From assembly GCA_905215635.1 (NCBI GenBank), contig CAJMQX010000027.1, positions 1 through 8,244 of the forward strand: DNA of 8,244 nt, in the 5' to 3' direction. The DNA comes from an uncultured bacterium (GTDB lineage: Bacteria > Bacillota_I > Bacilli_A > RF39 > UBA660). A program made the position numbers and the translations under genes. How positions within the stretch are numbered: position 1 is the stretch's first letter; every line of letters begins with the position of its first letter. The notes below the pieces were generated by a model. The model saw nothing but the letters and a program-made list of their open reading frames with translations. It was not told where the DNA came from and searched no databases. This document shows, one piece after another, positions 1 to 5,861 of the stretch.

Positions 1-184
1 AGCCATTAATATCATCAGGTAACATAATATCTAGTATCCATAGATTAGCAGGAATATCAATATTTTTGATTGCATCGTTGCCATTTGTAAATGTTATAAC
101 TTCATATCCAGCTTTTTCTAAGTAGGCTTTTATTAAGTTATTTAGATTGATTTCGTCTTCTACTAAGACTATTTTATATTTCAT
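1..184 (-). CDS. Response regulator, N-terminal receiver domain (partial, runs off the left edge)
   Basis: Only the first 61 codons are in the window. They read MKYKIVLVEDEINLNNLIKA, then an alpha/beta segment ending in LWILDIMLPDDING. The acidic pair E9-D10 after the first beta strand and the aspartate of the DIMLPD motif (about residue 53) are the Mg-binding and phosphoacceptor residues of CheY-like receiver domains. The protein is therefore a cytoplasmic two-component response regulator. The output domain, probably DNA-binding, and any partner kinase lie outside the window. The ATG at 182-184 is supported by a near-perfect Shine-Dalgarno (GGAGGTT, 191-197) six bases upstream. The gene is divergent from the glycosyltransferase at 359, and nothing in the sequence links the two functionally. 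The receiver assignment is firm; the subfamily (OmpR, NarL or other) cannot be given. Confidence 0.88.
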   Translation of the reverse strand, partial: MKYKIVLVEDEINLNNLIKAYLEKAGYEVITFTNGNDAIKNIDIPANLWILDIMLPDDING

Positions 185-203
185 AAGAATAACCTCCACT
201 TAA

Positions 204-232
204 ATTATAGCATGTTTTTTTATTTTGTTCTA
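204..232 (-). promoter_or_regulatory. Probable extended -10 promoter of the response regulator
   Basis: On the minus strand the sequence TGC-TATAAT (204-212) is a consensus extended -10 element. The matching -35 position (227-232, TAGAAC) is poor, as is tolerated with an extended -10. The predicted start would lie almost on top of the ribosome binding site at 191-197, so the leader would be very short. The call rests on motif match only. Confidence 0.4.
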
Positions 233-358
233 CTCATATATCACCTCCAATGTTAAATTAATTATAAAATTTAATTAAGTGAGAAATATCTAATAATTAT
301 GGAAAATTATGTAAATGATAAAATTTTAATTAAAGGCATATAATTAATAGGAGGTATT

Positions 359-1432
359 ATGAAATATAAATATAAGGTTTGTGTATATGCAATATGTAAA
401 AATGAAGAGAAATTTGTAGATAGATGGTATGAGTCAGTTAAAGAAGCTGATGAGATATATGTACTTGATACAGGTTCTACAGATAATACTGTTAGTAAAC
501 TTTTAGTGCATGGGATAAATGTTACTAGTTTGGAGATAATTCCGTGGAGATTTGATGTAGCTAGAAATAAATCGTTAGAGTTAGTACCTGAGGATACAGA
601 TATATGTGTATGTATTGATTTAGATGAAGTATTTTTACCTGGTTGGCGTCAGGAACTTGAGAATGTATGGGAAGAAGATACTACTAAAGTTAGATATATT
701 TATAATTGGAGTATTAAGAATGATAAACCGGAAGTTAGTTTCTATTATGAGAAAATTCATAAAAGAGAAGGGTATAAATGGGTTCATCCAGTACATGAAG
801 TATTATCATATGATGGAATAGAGAAGACAGTTACTACTGATAAGATTGTTTTAAATCACTATCCGGATAGAAAAAAATCTAGGGGTAGTTATTTACCTTT
901 ATTAGAATTATCAGTTTCAGAGGATAGTGAAGATGATCGAAATTGGCATTATTTAGGAAGAGAATATATGTATTATGGAAGATGGAATGATTGTATTGAT
1001 ACACTTATACATTATCTTTCTTTAAAGTCTGCTACATGGAAAGATGAAAGGGCAGCTTCGATGAGATATATAGCTAGAAGTTATTTTAATATGGGAAGAT
1101 ATAAGGAGAGTATGCTTTGGTATGAGCTAGCTATTAAAGAAGCTCCATGGCTACGTGATGGCTATGTAGAATATGCTATTAGAAAATATAGGCAAAAAGA
1201 TTACTTAGAAGTAATTAGCTTATTGATTAAAGCATTAACAATTAAGGAAAAACAAATGACTTATATTAATGAAGTATTTAGTTGGGATTATACTATTTAT
1301 AATCTTCTTAGTTGTAGTTATTTTTATCTAGGCTTTACTGATGAAGCATTATATTATATTGATAAGGCACTTTTGATGGATAAAGATAATAAATTACTTA
1401 TAGATAATAAAAAGATAATAGAGAAGAAATAA
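359..1432 (+). CDS. GT2-family glycosyltransferase with C-terminal TPR-like repeats (SunS-like architecture)
   Basis: The protein has 357 residues, no signal peptide and no membrane segment, so it should be cytoplasmic. Residues 5-50 form the nucleotide-sugar-binding start of a GT-A fold (CKNEEKF at 13-19, LDTGSTDNT at 36-44). WRFDVARN (63-70) follows, then the metal-binding DxD as D87-L-D89-E. The acceptor-side motif WVHPVHEV (141-148) and NHYP (166-169) are typical of GT2 enzymes with this layout. From about residue 195 on there are helical repeats of TPR type (about 195-222, 231-263 and 313-343; for example YIARSYFNMGRYKESMLWYELA). B. subtilis SunS, the S-glycosyltransferase of sublancin, has the same order, but so do many uncharacterised glycosyltransferases, and the acceptor here is unknown. 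The start is set by AGGAGGT (349-355) three bases before the ATG. No peptide precursor, exporter or other sugar gene adjoins it. It ends at a strong hairpin. Family is confident; substrate is not. Confidence 0.85.
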   Translation: MKYKYKVCVYAICKNEEKFVDRWYESVKEADEIYVLDTGSTDNTVSKLLVHGINVTSLEIIPWRFDVARNKSLELVPEDTDICVCIDLDEVFLPGWRQELENVWEEDTTKVRYIYNWSIKNDKPEVSFYYEKIHKREGYKWVHPVHEVLSYDGIEKTVTTDKIVLNHYPDRKKSRGSYLPLLELSVSEDSEDDRNWHYLGREYMYYGRWNDCIDTLIHYLSLKSATWKDERAASMRYIARSYFNMGRYKESMLWYELAIKEAPWLRDGYVEYAIRKYRQKDYLEVISLLIKALTIKEKQMTYINEVFSWDYTIYNLLSCSYFYLGFTDEALYYIDKALLMDKDNKLLIDNKKIIEKK

Positions 1433-1449
1433 ATGTTTATATAGAATGA

Positions 1450-1483
1450 GAAAGAGAAAAGCGATTAATACTTTTCTCTTTTA
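1450..1483. terminator. Bidirectional intrinsic terminator between convergent genes
   Basis: A perfect 11-bp inverted repeat (AAAGAGAAAAG at 1451-1461, CTTTTCTCTTT at 1471-1481) encloses a 9-base loop. The arms are A-rich on the 5' side and T-rich on the 3' side in both orientations. One hairpin can therefore end both the glycosyltransferase (stop at 1432) and the convergent PBP gene (stop at 1487). Confidence 0.8.
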
Positions 1484-1486
1484 TGT

Positions 1487-4400
1487 TTATCTTAAGTATA
1501 CTATTCTTTTTTTAGATACTTCTGCATTTAGATAAGTAATTATATAAGTTATTTCATATTTTCCAGCTTCTAGGGAGTTGATATAAGTAACTAAATCTTG
1601 TTCGTTAGTAAATGATTTATATGATGTATTGGTATCAGATTTAACTTGATATTTAATTGTAGCATTATTTGTTACATTGATAGTACCATCATTAGTAGTA
1701 GTATAAGTTATTTTTTTAACACCATCTTCTTCATATGTACCAACATTTGTATTAACAGTAGATTTACCATCTAGAGTAGCACTTAATTTACCAGTGGGTG
1801 CATCTCCTAGACTTACTTTTATTTCATATCCTGAACTGGCATTTGATTTGTAATTTTTATGTTCAGCTTTGATTACTAAAGTAGCATTACCATATCCGGT
1901 ATAAGTATATGTGTTTTTAATAACATAATCTATTAGTTTTAAACTTCCGGAACTATCTTTTTGATAGATACCAAAACCAATTTCTCCTAGAGTGTTTTGA
2001 TTATATTGAATTCTGTTAGAGATATATTTTTCTTTTTCATTGCCATATACGCTTTGATTGAAGTAACTCTTAATATAACTTTCACTTAATATTTTTGGTT
2101 CAGTATAGTTCCAAGTAATAGTAACACTGTTGTTTTTCTTAGTAGTATTTACACTTGTAATATTATCTAATTGACTAAATCTTTCTGATTCTTCAGTAGG
2201 TTGTGAACCTCTTACGAATACTTCAGTAGTAATTAAATCACTAGGAGTATATTTACTTGGTAATTTTGCAGGCCATGTTTCTCTTTCTACTTGAGTAGAT
2301 ACTACTGATGATGGCATTGTCCAACCTTTAGTATCTTTTGGTATGTAGTTCATTACGGCAGCTACAACACCTTCTTTTTGACCACCATAGCTAACGTTGT
2401 AAGTTACACGATCTGTTTCTTTATCATATATACTATCATAACCATACCATACAGCAATAGAATATTGAGAGGTATAAGCGACAGTCCATAAATCGTTAAC
2501 TGCAGCGCCTGGTAAATTATATTTCTTTATAGTAGCTTCATCATAGTTACTAGTTCCTGTTTTAGCAGCGACATGTGAACCAGAATTGTAGGCATCTCTT
2601 GTTCCACCATGGAATCCTGCAGAAACGGCTGATTCTAGAATGTTATTCATAATATATGCAGTAGAGTCTTTCATAACTCTTGTTTTAGTAGGCTTATATT
2701 CTTTTACTTCACCAGATTCACGGAATTCAATTTTGGTTACAGAGTATGGTGAAGTATAGTAACCACCTGATGCAAATCCAGCATAAGCAGCAGCCATTGT
2801 TAGTGGGCTAAATCCTTCGGCAGCACCACCAATTGCATAAGCTTCGTTAATAGTGTTATCTACACCAGTAGTTTTGTTTACAATACGATAATTTTCAGAA
2901 TTTTGATTTAATGATACATCTAGTCCTAAACTATATGCAAATTTTTGAATATTTTTAGTTCCTACTTGTTGGAATGCTTTTAAGGCAGGAACGTTTCTTG
3001 AATATTGAAGGGCATATCTAGTAGTTACTAGGCCATCAAATCTTCCATCCCAGTTATTAACTGATGGTCCATCGGTATATGTCCAAGGTTCGTCATTAAA
3101 TAGGGTATATGATGAGAAATTGTTATATTCGATACCAGGACCGTAATCAAAGATTGGTTTAGCGGTAGAACCTGGTTGTTTTTTTGCTTCAGTAGCATAG
3201 TTAAATATTCTTACACCATTAGGTCTGTTACGACCATTACCAACAGCAGATATAGCACCAGTTTCAACATTTACTACAGCAATACCAGCTTGAACTAATT
3301 CATCGTTTTTCCAGTACCATTCATTATTACTTAGAATACTATTAATACCATCTTGGATACTTTTTTCCATAGTAGTATGTATTTTCATTGAAGTAGTATA
3401 AGGATTTTCTCCAGTTAATTTTTCAACTTCTTTAACAACAACATCAATAAATCCTTGATATTCAGTTTCAGTATTGTTATTAGCTAATAGACTTTCAATA
3501 GTAACTTTTTTAGCCAAAGTAGCTTCATCTTTAGTAATATATCCATGACGCACCATTAAATCAAGTACAGTATTTCTTCTAGATATAGCACTTTCCATAT
3601 TTTTATAAGGGTTATGTCTGTTTGGTGCTTGGAATAGTCCTGCTATTAATGAGGCTTCTGGTAAAGTAAGTTCTGAGACATCTTTTCCAAAATAATATTT
3701 TGAAGCTTCTTGTACACCATATACGTTAGCTCCTAGGTTATAGTTATTTACATATAATTCAATAATTTCTTCTTTGGAGTATTCTTTTTCAACTTTAAAT
3801 ACGGCTAGATATACGTCTTGGAACTTACGAATTATTTTTTGTATTTTGCTTTTTTCAATACTATCTTTTTTAGTTAAGTTATTTTTTACTGTTTGCATGG
3901 TTAGGGTAGAAGCACCACCAGCATCACGGCCAAGTAATTGAAGAACTGTAGCTTTAATAAATCTTGGTAAGTCTACGCCATTATGTTGGAAGAATCTGGA
4001 GTCTTCGGTAGCAATAATAGCATCAATTAAGACTTGAGGTAATTTATCATAACTTACACTTTCTCTTTTTTGGGCTCCTAAAGTAGCAATAATTTCACCA
4101 TTTATATCATATACTACAGTTTGATCTTTTACATCAAAAGCAGATTCTGAAAATTTTGGTGAAGAGATTGCAATGTATCCAAAGAAAGCAGTTAGAAGTA
4201 GAATTCCTATTATTCCTATTATAAGAATGACAGTTAAAATTCTTTTCCATAAACTTCGTTTATTCTTTTTTTCTTTAGAATTTACTTTTTTACTTTTTAT
4301 AGTAGTTTTACTAGGAATATTCTTACTAGTAGTTGATTTATTCTTAGTACTTGTGTCCTTTGCTTTAACACTACTATCTTTTCTTTTAGCAGTAGTTCTA

Positions 4401-4495
4401 GTTCTACTACTAGTTTTAGTTTTCTTTTCATCAATTGTATCTTTAATTTTTTCTTGCAGTTTTTCAAACATATTCTTTTTTTTGACTTTTCTCAC
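1487..4495 (-). CDS. Bifunctional class A penicillin-binding protein (transglycosylase and transpeptidase)
   Basis: The protein has 1002 residues. Residues 1-82 are a cytoplasmic Lys/Ser/Thr-rich tail. Residues 85-110 are one membrane anchor. Residues 120-340 are the GT51 glycosyltransferase that polymerises lipid II, with EDSRFFQHNGVD (catalytic Glu164), GGASTLTMQ (193-201) and the YSKEEIIELYVNN segment (239-251). From about 400 comes the transpeptidase, with all three active-site motifs: STAK (Ser443, Lys446), SRN (499-501) and KTGT (645-648). Residues from about 770 to the C-terminus form a beta-rich, Thr/Asn-rich extension that looks like Fn3/Ig-type modules. It makes the protein longer than B. 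subtilis PBP1 and places it outside the membrane. The start is GTG (4493-4495), with AAGGAAG upstream at a slightly long spacing. An in-frame ATG at 4469-4471 is the alternative and has a weaker Shine-Dalgarno. The gene follows recU, as ponA/pbp2 does in Bacillus and Staphylococcus, but has its own promoter. It is a PBP1 (PonA) type enzyme. Confidence 0.96.
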   Translation of the reverse strand: MRKVKKKNMFEKLQEKIKDTIDEKKTKTSSRTRTTAKRKDSSVKAKDTSTKNKSTTSKNIPSKTTIKSKKVNSKEKKNKRSLWKRILTVILIIGIIGILLLTAFFGYIAISSPKFSESAFDVKDQTVVYDINGEIIATLGAQKRESVSYDKLPQVLIDAIIATEDSRFFQHNGVDLPRFIKATVLQLLGRDAGGASTLTMQTVKNNLTKKDSIEKSKIQKIIRKFQDVYLAVFKVEKEYSKEEIIELYVNNYNLGANVYGVQEASKYYFGKDVSELTLPEASLIAGLFQAPNRHNPYKNMESAISRRNTVLDLMVRHGYITKDEATLAKKVTIESLLANNNTETEYQGFIDVVVKEVEKLTGENPYTTSMKIHTTMEKSIQDGINSILSNNEWYWKNDELVQAGIAVVNVETGAISAVGNGRNRPNGVRIFNYATEAKKQPGSTAKPIFDYGPGIEYNNFSSYTLFNDEPWTYTDGPSVNNWDGRFDGLVTTRYALQYSRNVPALKAFQQVGTKNIQKFAYSLGLDVSLNQNSENYRIVNKTTGVDNTINEAYAIGGAAEGFSPLTMAAAYAGFASGGYYTSPYSVTKIEFRESGEVKEYKPTKTRVMKDSTAYIMNNILESAVSAGFHGGTRDAYNSGSHVAAKTGTSNYDEATIKKYNLPGAAVNDLWTVAYTSQYSIAVWYGYDSIYDKETDRVTYNVSYGGQKEGVVAAVMNYIPKDTKGWTMPSSVVSTQVERETWPAKLPSKYTPSDLITTEVFVRGSQPTEESERFSQLDNITSVNTTKKNNSVTITWNYTEPKILSESYIKSYFNQSVYGNEKEKYISNRIQYNQNTLGEIGFGIYQKDSSGSLKLIDYVIKNTYTYTGYGNATLVIKAEHKNYKSNASSGYEIKVSLGDAPTGKLSATLDGKSTVNTNVGTYEEDGVKKITYTTTNDGTINVTNNATIKYQVKSDTNTSYKSFTNEQDLVTYINSLEAGKYEITYIITYLNAEVSKKRIVYLR

Positions 4496-4532
4496 TTTTT
4501 CTCAACTTCCTTACTTATCACTTGTCTATTAT

Positions 4533-4561
4533 ATTATAATATAGAAATTATAAAATATCAA
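4533..4561 (-). promoter_or_regulatory. Sigma-A-type promoter of the PBP gene
   Basis: Minus-strand TTGATA (4556-4561), a spacer of exactly 17 bases, and a perfect TATAAT (4533-4538) make a near-consensus vegetative promoter. The -35 and spacer lie inside the last codons of recU. The predicted start near 4526 gives a leader of about 30 bases before the GTG. PBP can therefore be transcribed independently of recU. Confidence 0.75.
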
Positions 4562-5078
4562 TTAATTTTAAATAATCTAGACGGGGATTATATTTTAGGC
4601 TAACTACTTTACAATTATTTGTAAAATATTCATAGGGGATAGATTTTCTGCTATTAGTGTTTATGAAATCTATTAGATTACTGCCTGGTAAAATAAATGT
4701 TTTATTATGATAGTTAAATCTAATTATTAGAAAGGCTATTCCTTGGTATTTTAATACATTTTTTATGTGTTCTATTTGATGAGTGTGAATATTTGACAAT
4801 GGGAAACTAGTTTTACTATTAGTTTCTTTAGCATCAAATTCAAGATATTTTCCTTGATATATACCATTATAATCAAGAGTAGATTTTTGCTCATAGAAAC
4901 CATCTTTAATTCTAGTTTTAGTTTCATTTACTTTAAGTACTTTAATAGGGGTAGGTTTCTTATAAATAAGAGCAATATTTTTATCTAGATAGTAATTGTT
5001 AGTAAGATTTATGTCTTGCTCAAGAGTCATGCCACGATTTCCATAGTTTATTAATTTATTATTTTTAATTGTTATCAT
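4548..5078 (-). CDS. recU: RecU Holliday junction resolvase
   Basis: The protein has 176 residues, somewhat shorter than B. subtilis RecU at about 206. The RecU signature is clear. NRGMTLEQDI (14-23) is the conserved N-terminal segment. DYNGIYQGKYLEFDAKET (69-86) is the metal-dependent nuclease core. FPLSNIHTHQIEHI (92-105) follows, with the conserved His/Gln pair, and IAFLIIRF (114-121) is a later core strand. The enzyme cuts four-way junctions in recombination and repair, and works with RuvAB. Asp69, Asp82 and Lys84 align with B. subtilis Asp88, Glu101 and Lys103, so the usual glutamate of FEAK is aspartate here; the adjacent positions show the reverse exchange (LEFD against IDFE). The ATG is preceded by AGGTGA at good spacing. 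PBP lies 52 bases downstream on the same strand, the standard recU-ponA order of Firmicutes, and part of the recU 3' end doubles as the PBP promoter. Confidence 0.95.
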   Translation of the reverse strand: MITIKNNKLINYGNRGMTLEQDINLTNNYYLDKNIALIYKKPTPIKVLKVNETKTRIKDGFYEQKSTLDYNGIYQGKYLEFDAKETNSKTSFPLSNIHTHQIEHIKNVLKYQGIAFLIIRFNYHNKTFILPGSNLIDFINTNSRKSIPYEYFTNNCKVVSLKYNPRLDYLKLIDIL

Positions 5079-5095
5079 AAATTCACCTAGTGATA

Positions 5096-5124
5096 ATTAT
5101 ACTATAAAAGGGAAAGAAAATCTA
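5096..5124 (-). promoter_or_regulatory. Possible recU promoter
   Basis: A perfect TATAAT on the minus strand (5096-5101) lies just upstream of the recU ribosome binding site. At 17-base spacing the -35 position reads TAGATT (5119-5124), a weak match that falls inside the stem of the upstream terminator. Because a terminator separates recU from the gene before it, recU needs a promoter about here, which favours the call. Confidence 0.45.
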
Positions 5125-5146
5125 CTTTAAGTTATAAAGTAGATTT
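5106..5146 (-). terminator. Intrinsic terminator of the 157-residue unknown gene
   Basis: Arms of 12 perfectly paired bases (AAATCTACTTTA at 5118-5129 and TAAAGTAGATTT at 5135-5146) enclose a 5-base loop. Read on the minus strand, the hairpin runs directly into TTTTCTTTCCCTTTT. It begins 17 bases after the stop codon of the gene at 5164-5637. Plus-strand reading has no T-run after the stem, so it works for the minus strand only. Confidence 0.75.
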
Positions 5147-5163
5147 AGTTATGAATTATACTT

Positions 5164-5637
5164 TTAATTTTTTTTAAGAATTTTTTTAATATAATTATTA
5201 AGTGGTTTAGAAGGAGTATTTTGTTTTTCTTGTAAATTTTTAGAAACTCTATATTTTGCTAGATTATAGGAATTGTCACATTTACCACTAGTGACTTTTT
5301 CTTCAATCCATAAATTATTTTCTTCTTCTAATTTAGATAGCAGTTCTTTTATGTCTTCTAATGATAATATAAGATTTTTAGTAAAAGAACTTATTTCAGA
5401 TATTTCATTGCTATTTACAGATAAGTTATTTGTTATATCATAATAGTGATCATTATCTGTTTTTAGAAGTAGGCCATAATAATAGATAGTGGTAGTTATA
5501 GTATTATGACTAATTTCATTATTAAAGAAAGTCTTACGATATTTCTTTTGATACTTGGCAAAAGATAAATCTTTTAAGTTGTATTTTGATTTACTACTTA
5601 ATTTAGATACTGCTTTAGAATATATTGTCTCTTTCAT
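5164..5637 (-). CDS. Unrecognised small cytoplasmic protein (157 aa)
   Basis: I do not recognise this family. It is very likely a real gene: ATG with AAAGGA eight bases upstream, a good promoter just before that, and a strong terminator after the stop. The protein is Lys/Asn/Ser/Tyr-rich, with no signal peptide and no membrane segment. Residues 37-68 (FFNNEISHNTITTTIYYYGL, then LKTDNDHYYDI) read like the recognition helix and wing of a small winged helix-turn-helix. Residues 78-113 form a charged, probably coiled-coil helix (LSLEDIKELLSKLEEENNLW). The C-terminus (130-157) is basic and probably disordered. There is one cysteine (C120). It sits between tRNA-Ser and recU as a single-gene transcription unit, so its neighbours say little about its role. 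A DNA-binding regulator is only a guess from the local helix-wing pattern. Confidence 0.7.
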   Translation of the reverse strand: MKETIYSKAVSKLSSKSKYNLKDLSFAKYQKKYRKTFFNNEISHNTITTTIYYYGLLLKTDNDHYYDITNNLSVNSNEISEISSFTKNLILSLEDIKELLSKLEEENNLWIEEKVTSGKCDNSYNLAKYRVSKNLQEKQNTPSKPLNNYIKKILKKN

Positions 5638-5657
5638 AGTAATTTCCTTTCAAATAA

Positions 5658-5686
5658 ATTATAACACTAAATTATATTAAAGACAA
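5658..5686 (-). promoter_or_regulatory. Promoter of the 157-residue unknown gene
   Basis: Minus-strand TTGTCT (5681-5686), a 17-base spacer and a perfect TATAAT (5658-5663). The start site would fall near 5651, just before the AAAGGA ribosome binding site. The -35 hexamer lies in the T-rich tail of the tRNA terminator. Confidence 0.6.
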
Positions 5687-5711
5687 AATAAAAATCCTTA
5701 ATATAAGGATT
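5681..5711 (-). terminator. Intrinsic terminator downstream of tRNA-Ser
   Basis: On the minus strand AATCCTTA-TAT-TAAGGATT forms an 8-bp stem with a 3-base loop (5693-5711), followed by TTTATTTTGTCT. It starts 11 bases after the CCA end of the tRNA. Confidence 0.7.
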
Positions 5712-5722
5712 AATATTTTAAA

Positions 5723-5813
5723 TGGCGGAGTGAGAGGGATTTGAACCCTCGCACCAGTTTCCCAGTCTATGCCCTTAGCAGGGGCACCTCTTCGGCCTCT
5801 TGAGTATCACTCC
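5723..5813 (-). tRNA. tRNA-Ser, anticodon GCT
   Basis: The cloverleaf can be read in full on the minus strand. The acceptor stem is GGAGTGA (5807-5813) with TCACTCC (5727-5733), discriminator G and genome-encoded CCA (5723-5725). The anticodon stem TGCCC/GGGCA holds the loop CTGCTAA, giving anticodon GCT, which reads AGC/AGU serine codons. The T arm is GAGGG-TTCAAAT-CCCTC. The long class II variable arm typical of serine tRNAs folds as ACTGG-GAAA-CTGGT, a wobble-containing 5-bp stem capped by a GNRA-type tetraloop. With CCA the gene is 91 bases. It has its own promoter and terminator. Confidence 0.97.
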
Positions 5814-5814
5814 G

Positions 5815-5856
5815 AAATTGCTTACAACATCAATTTTATAATATCATGAGCAATTT
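5815..5856 (-). repeat. Inverted repeat around the tRNA-Ser start region
   Basis: AAATTGCT (5815-5822) and AGCAATTT (5849-5856) are perfect 8-base inverted arms 26 bases apart. Between them about nine further pairs are possible in RNA if G-U is allowed, so read-through RNA from the M15 gene could form a long hairpin ending one base before the mature tRNA 5' end. The repeat encloses the tRNA -10 element. No T-run follows, so it is not a normal terminator. It could be a processing or 3'-end-protecting structure, or chance. Confidence 0.4.
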
Positions 5857-5861
5857 GTCAA
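5833..5861 (-). promoter_or_regulatory. Promoter of tRNA-Ser
   Basis: A perfect minus-strand TTGACA (5856-5861), a 17-base spacer and TAAAAT (5833-5838). The -35 abuts the TAG stop codon of the M15 peptidase gene at 5862. The start would fall about 20 bases before the mature tRNA. Confidence 0.7.

Noticed and set aside
339..344. TATAAT as the glycosyltransferase promoter
   Set aside because: It lies only five bases before the ribosome binding site and has no -35 at proper spacing, so the start would cut into the Shine-Dalgarno. The plus-strand promoter in 185-358 remains unresolved.
250..345. TTAATTAA-containing AT-rich repeats (264-279 and 320-335) as an operator or origin
   Set aside because: Short AT-only similarity is expected by chance at this base composition.
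624..821. 65-codon plus-strand open frame
   Set aside because: It lies entirely inside the glycosyltransferase gene in another frame and has no family resemblance.
4173..4544. 123-codon plus-strand open frame with many hydrophobic residues
   Set aside because: It is antisense to the Lys/Ser/Thr-rich tail and membrane anchor of the PBP; the apparent hydrophobicity is the complement of lysine codons.
5723..5813. tRNA-Ser as an integration (att) site
   Set aside because: No integrase is present and I saw no second copy of the tRNA 3' end in the window.
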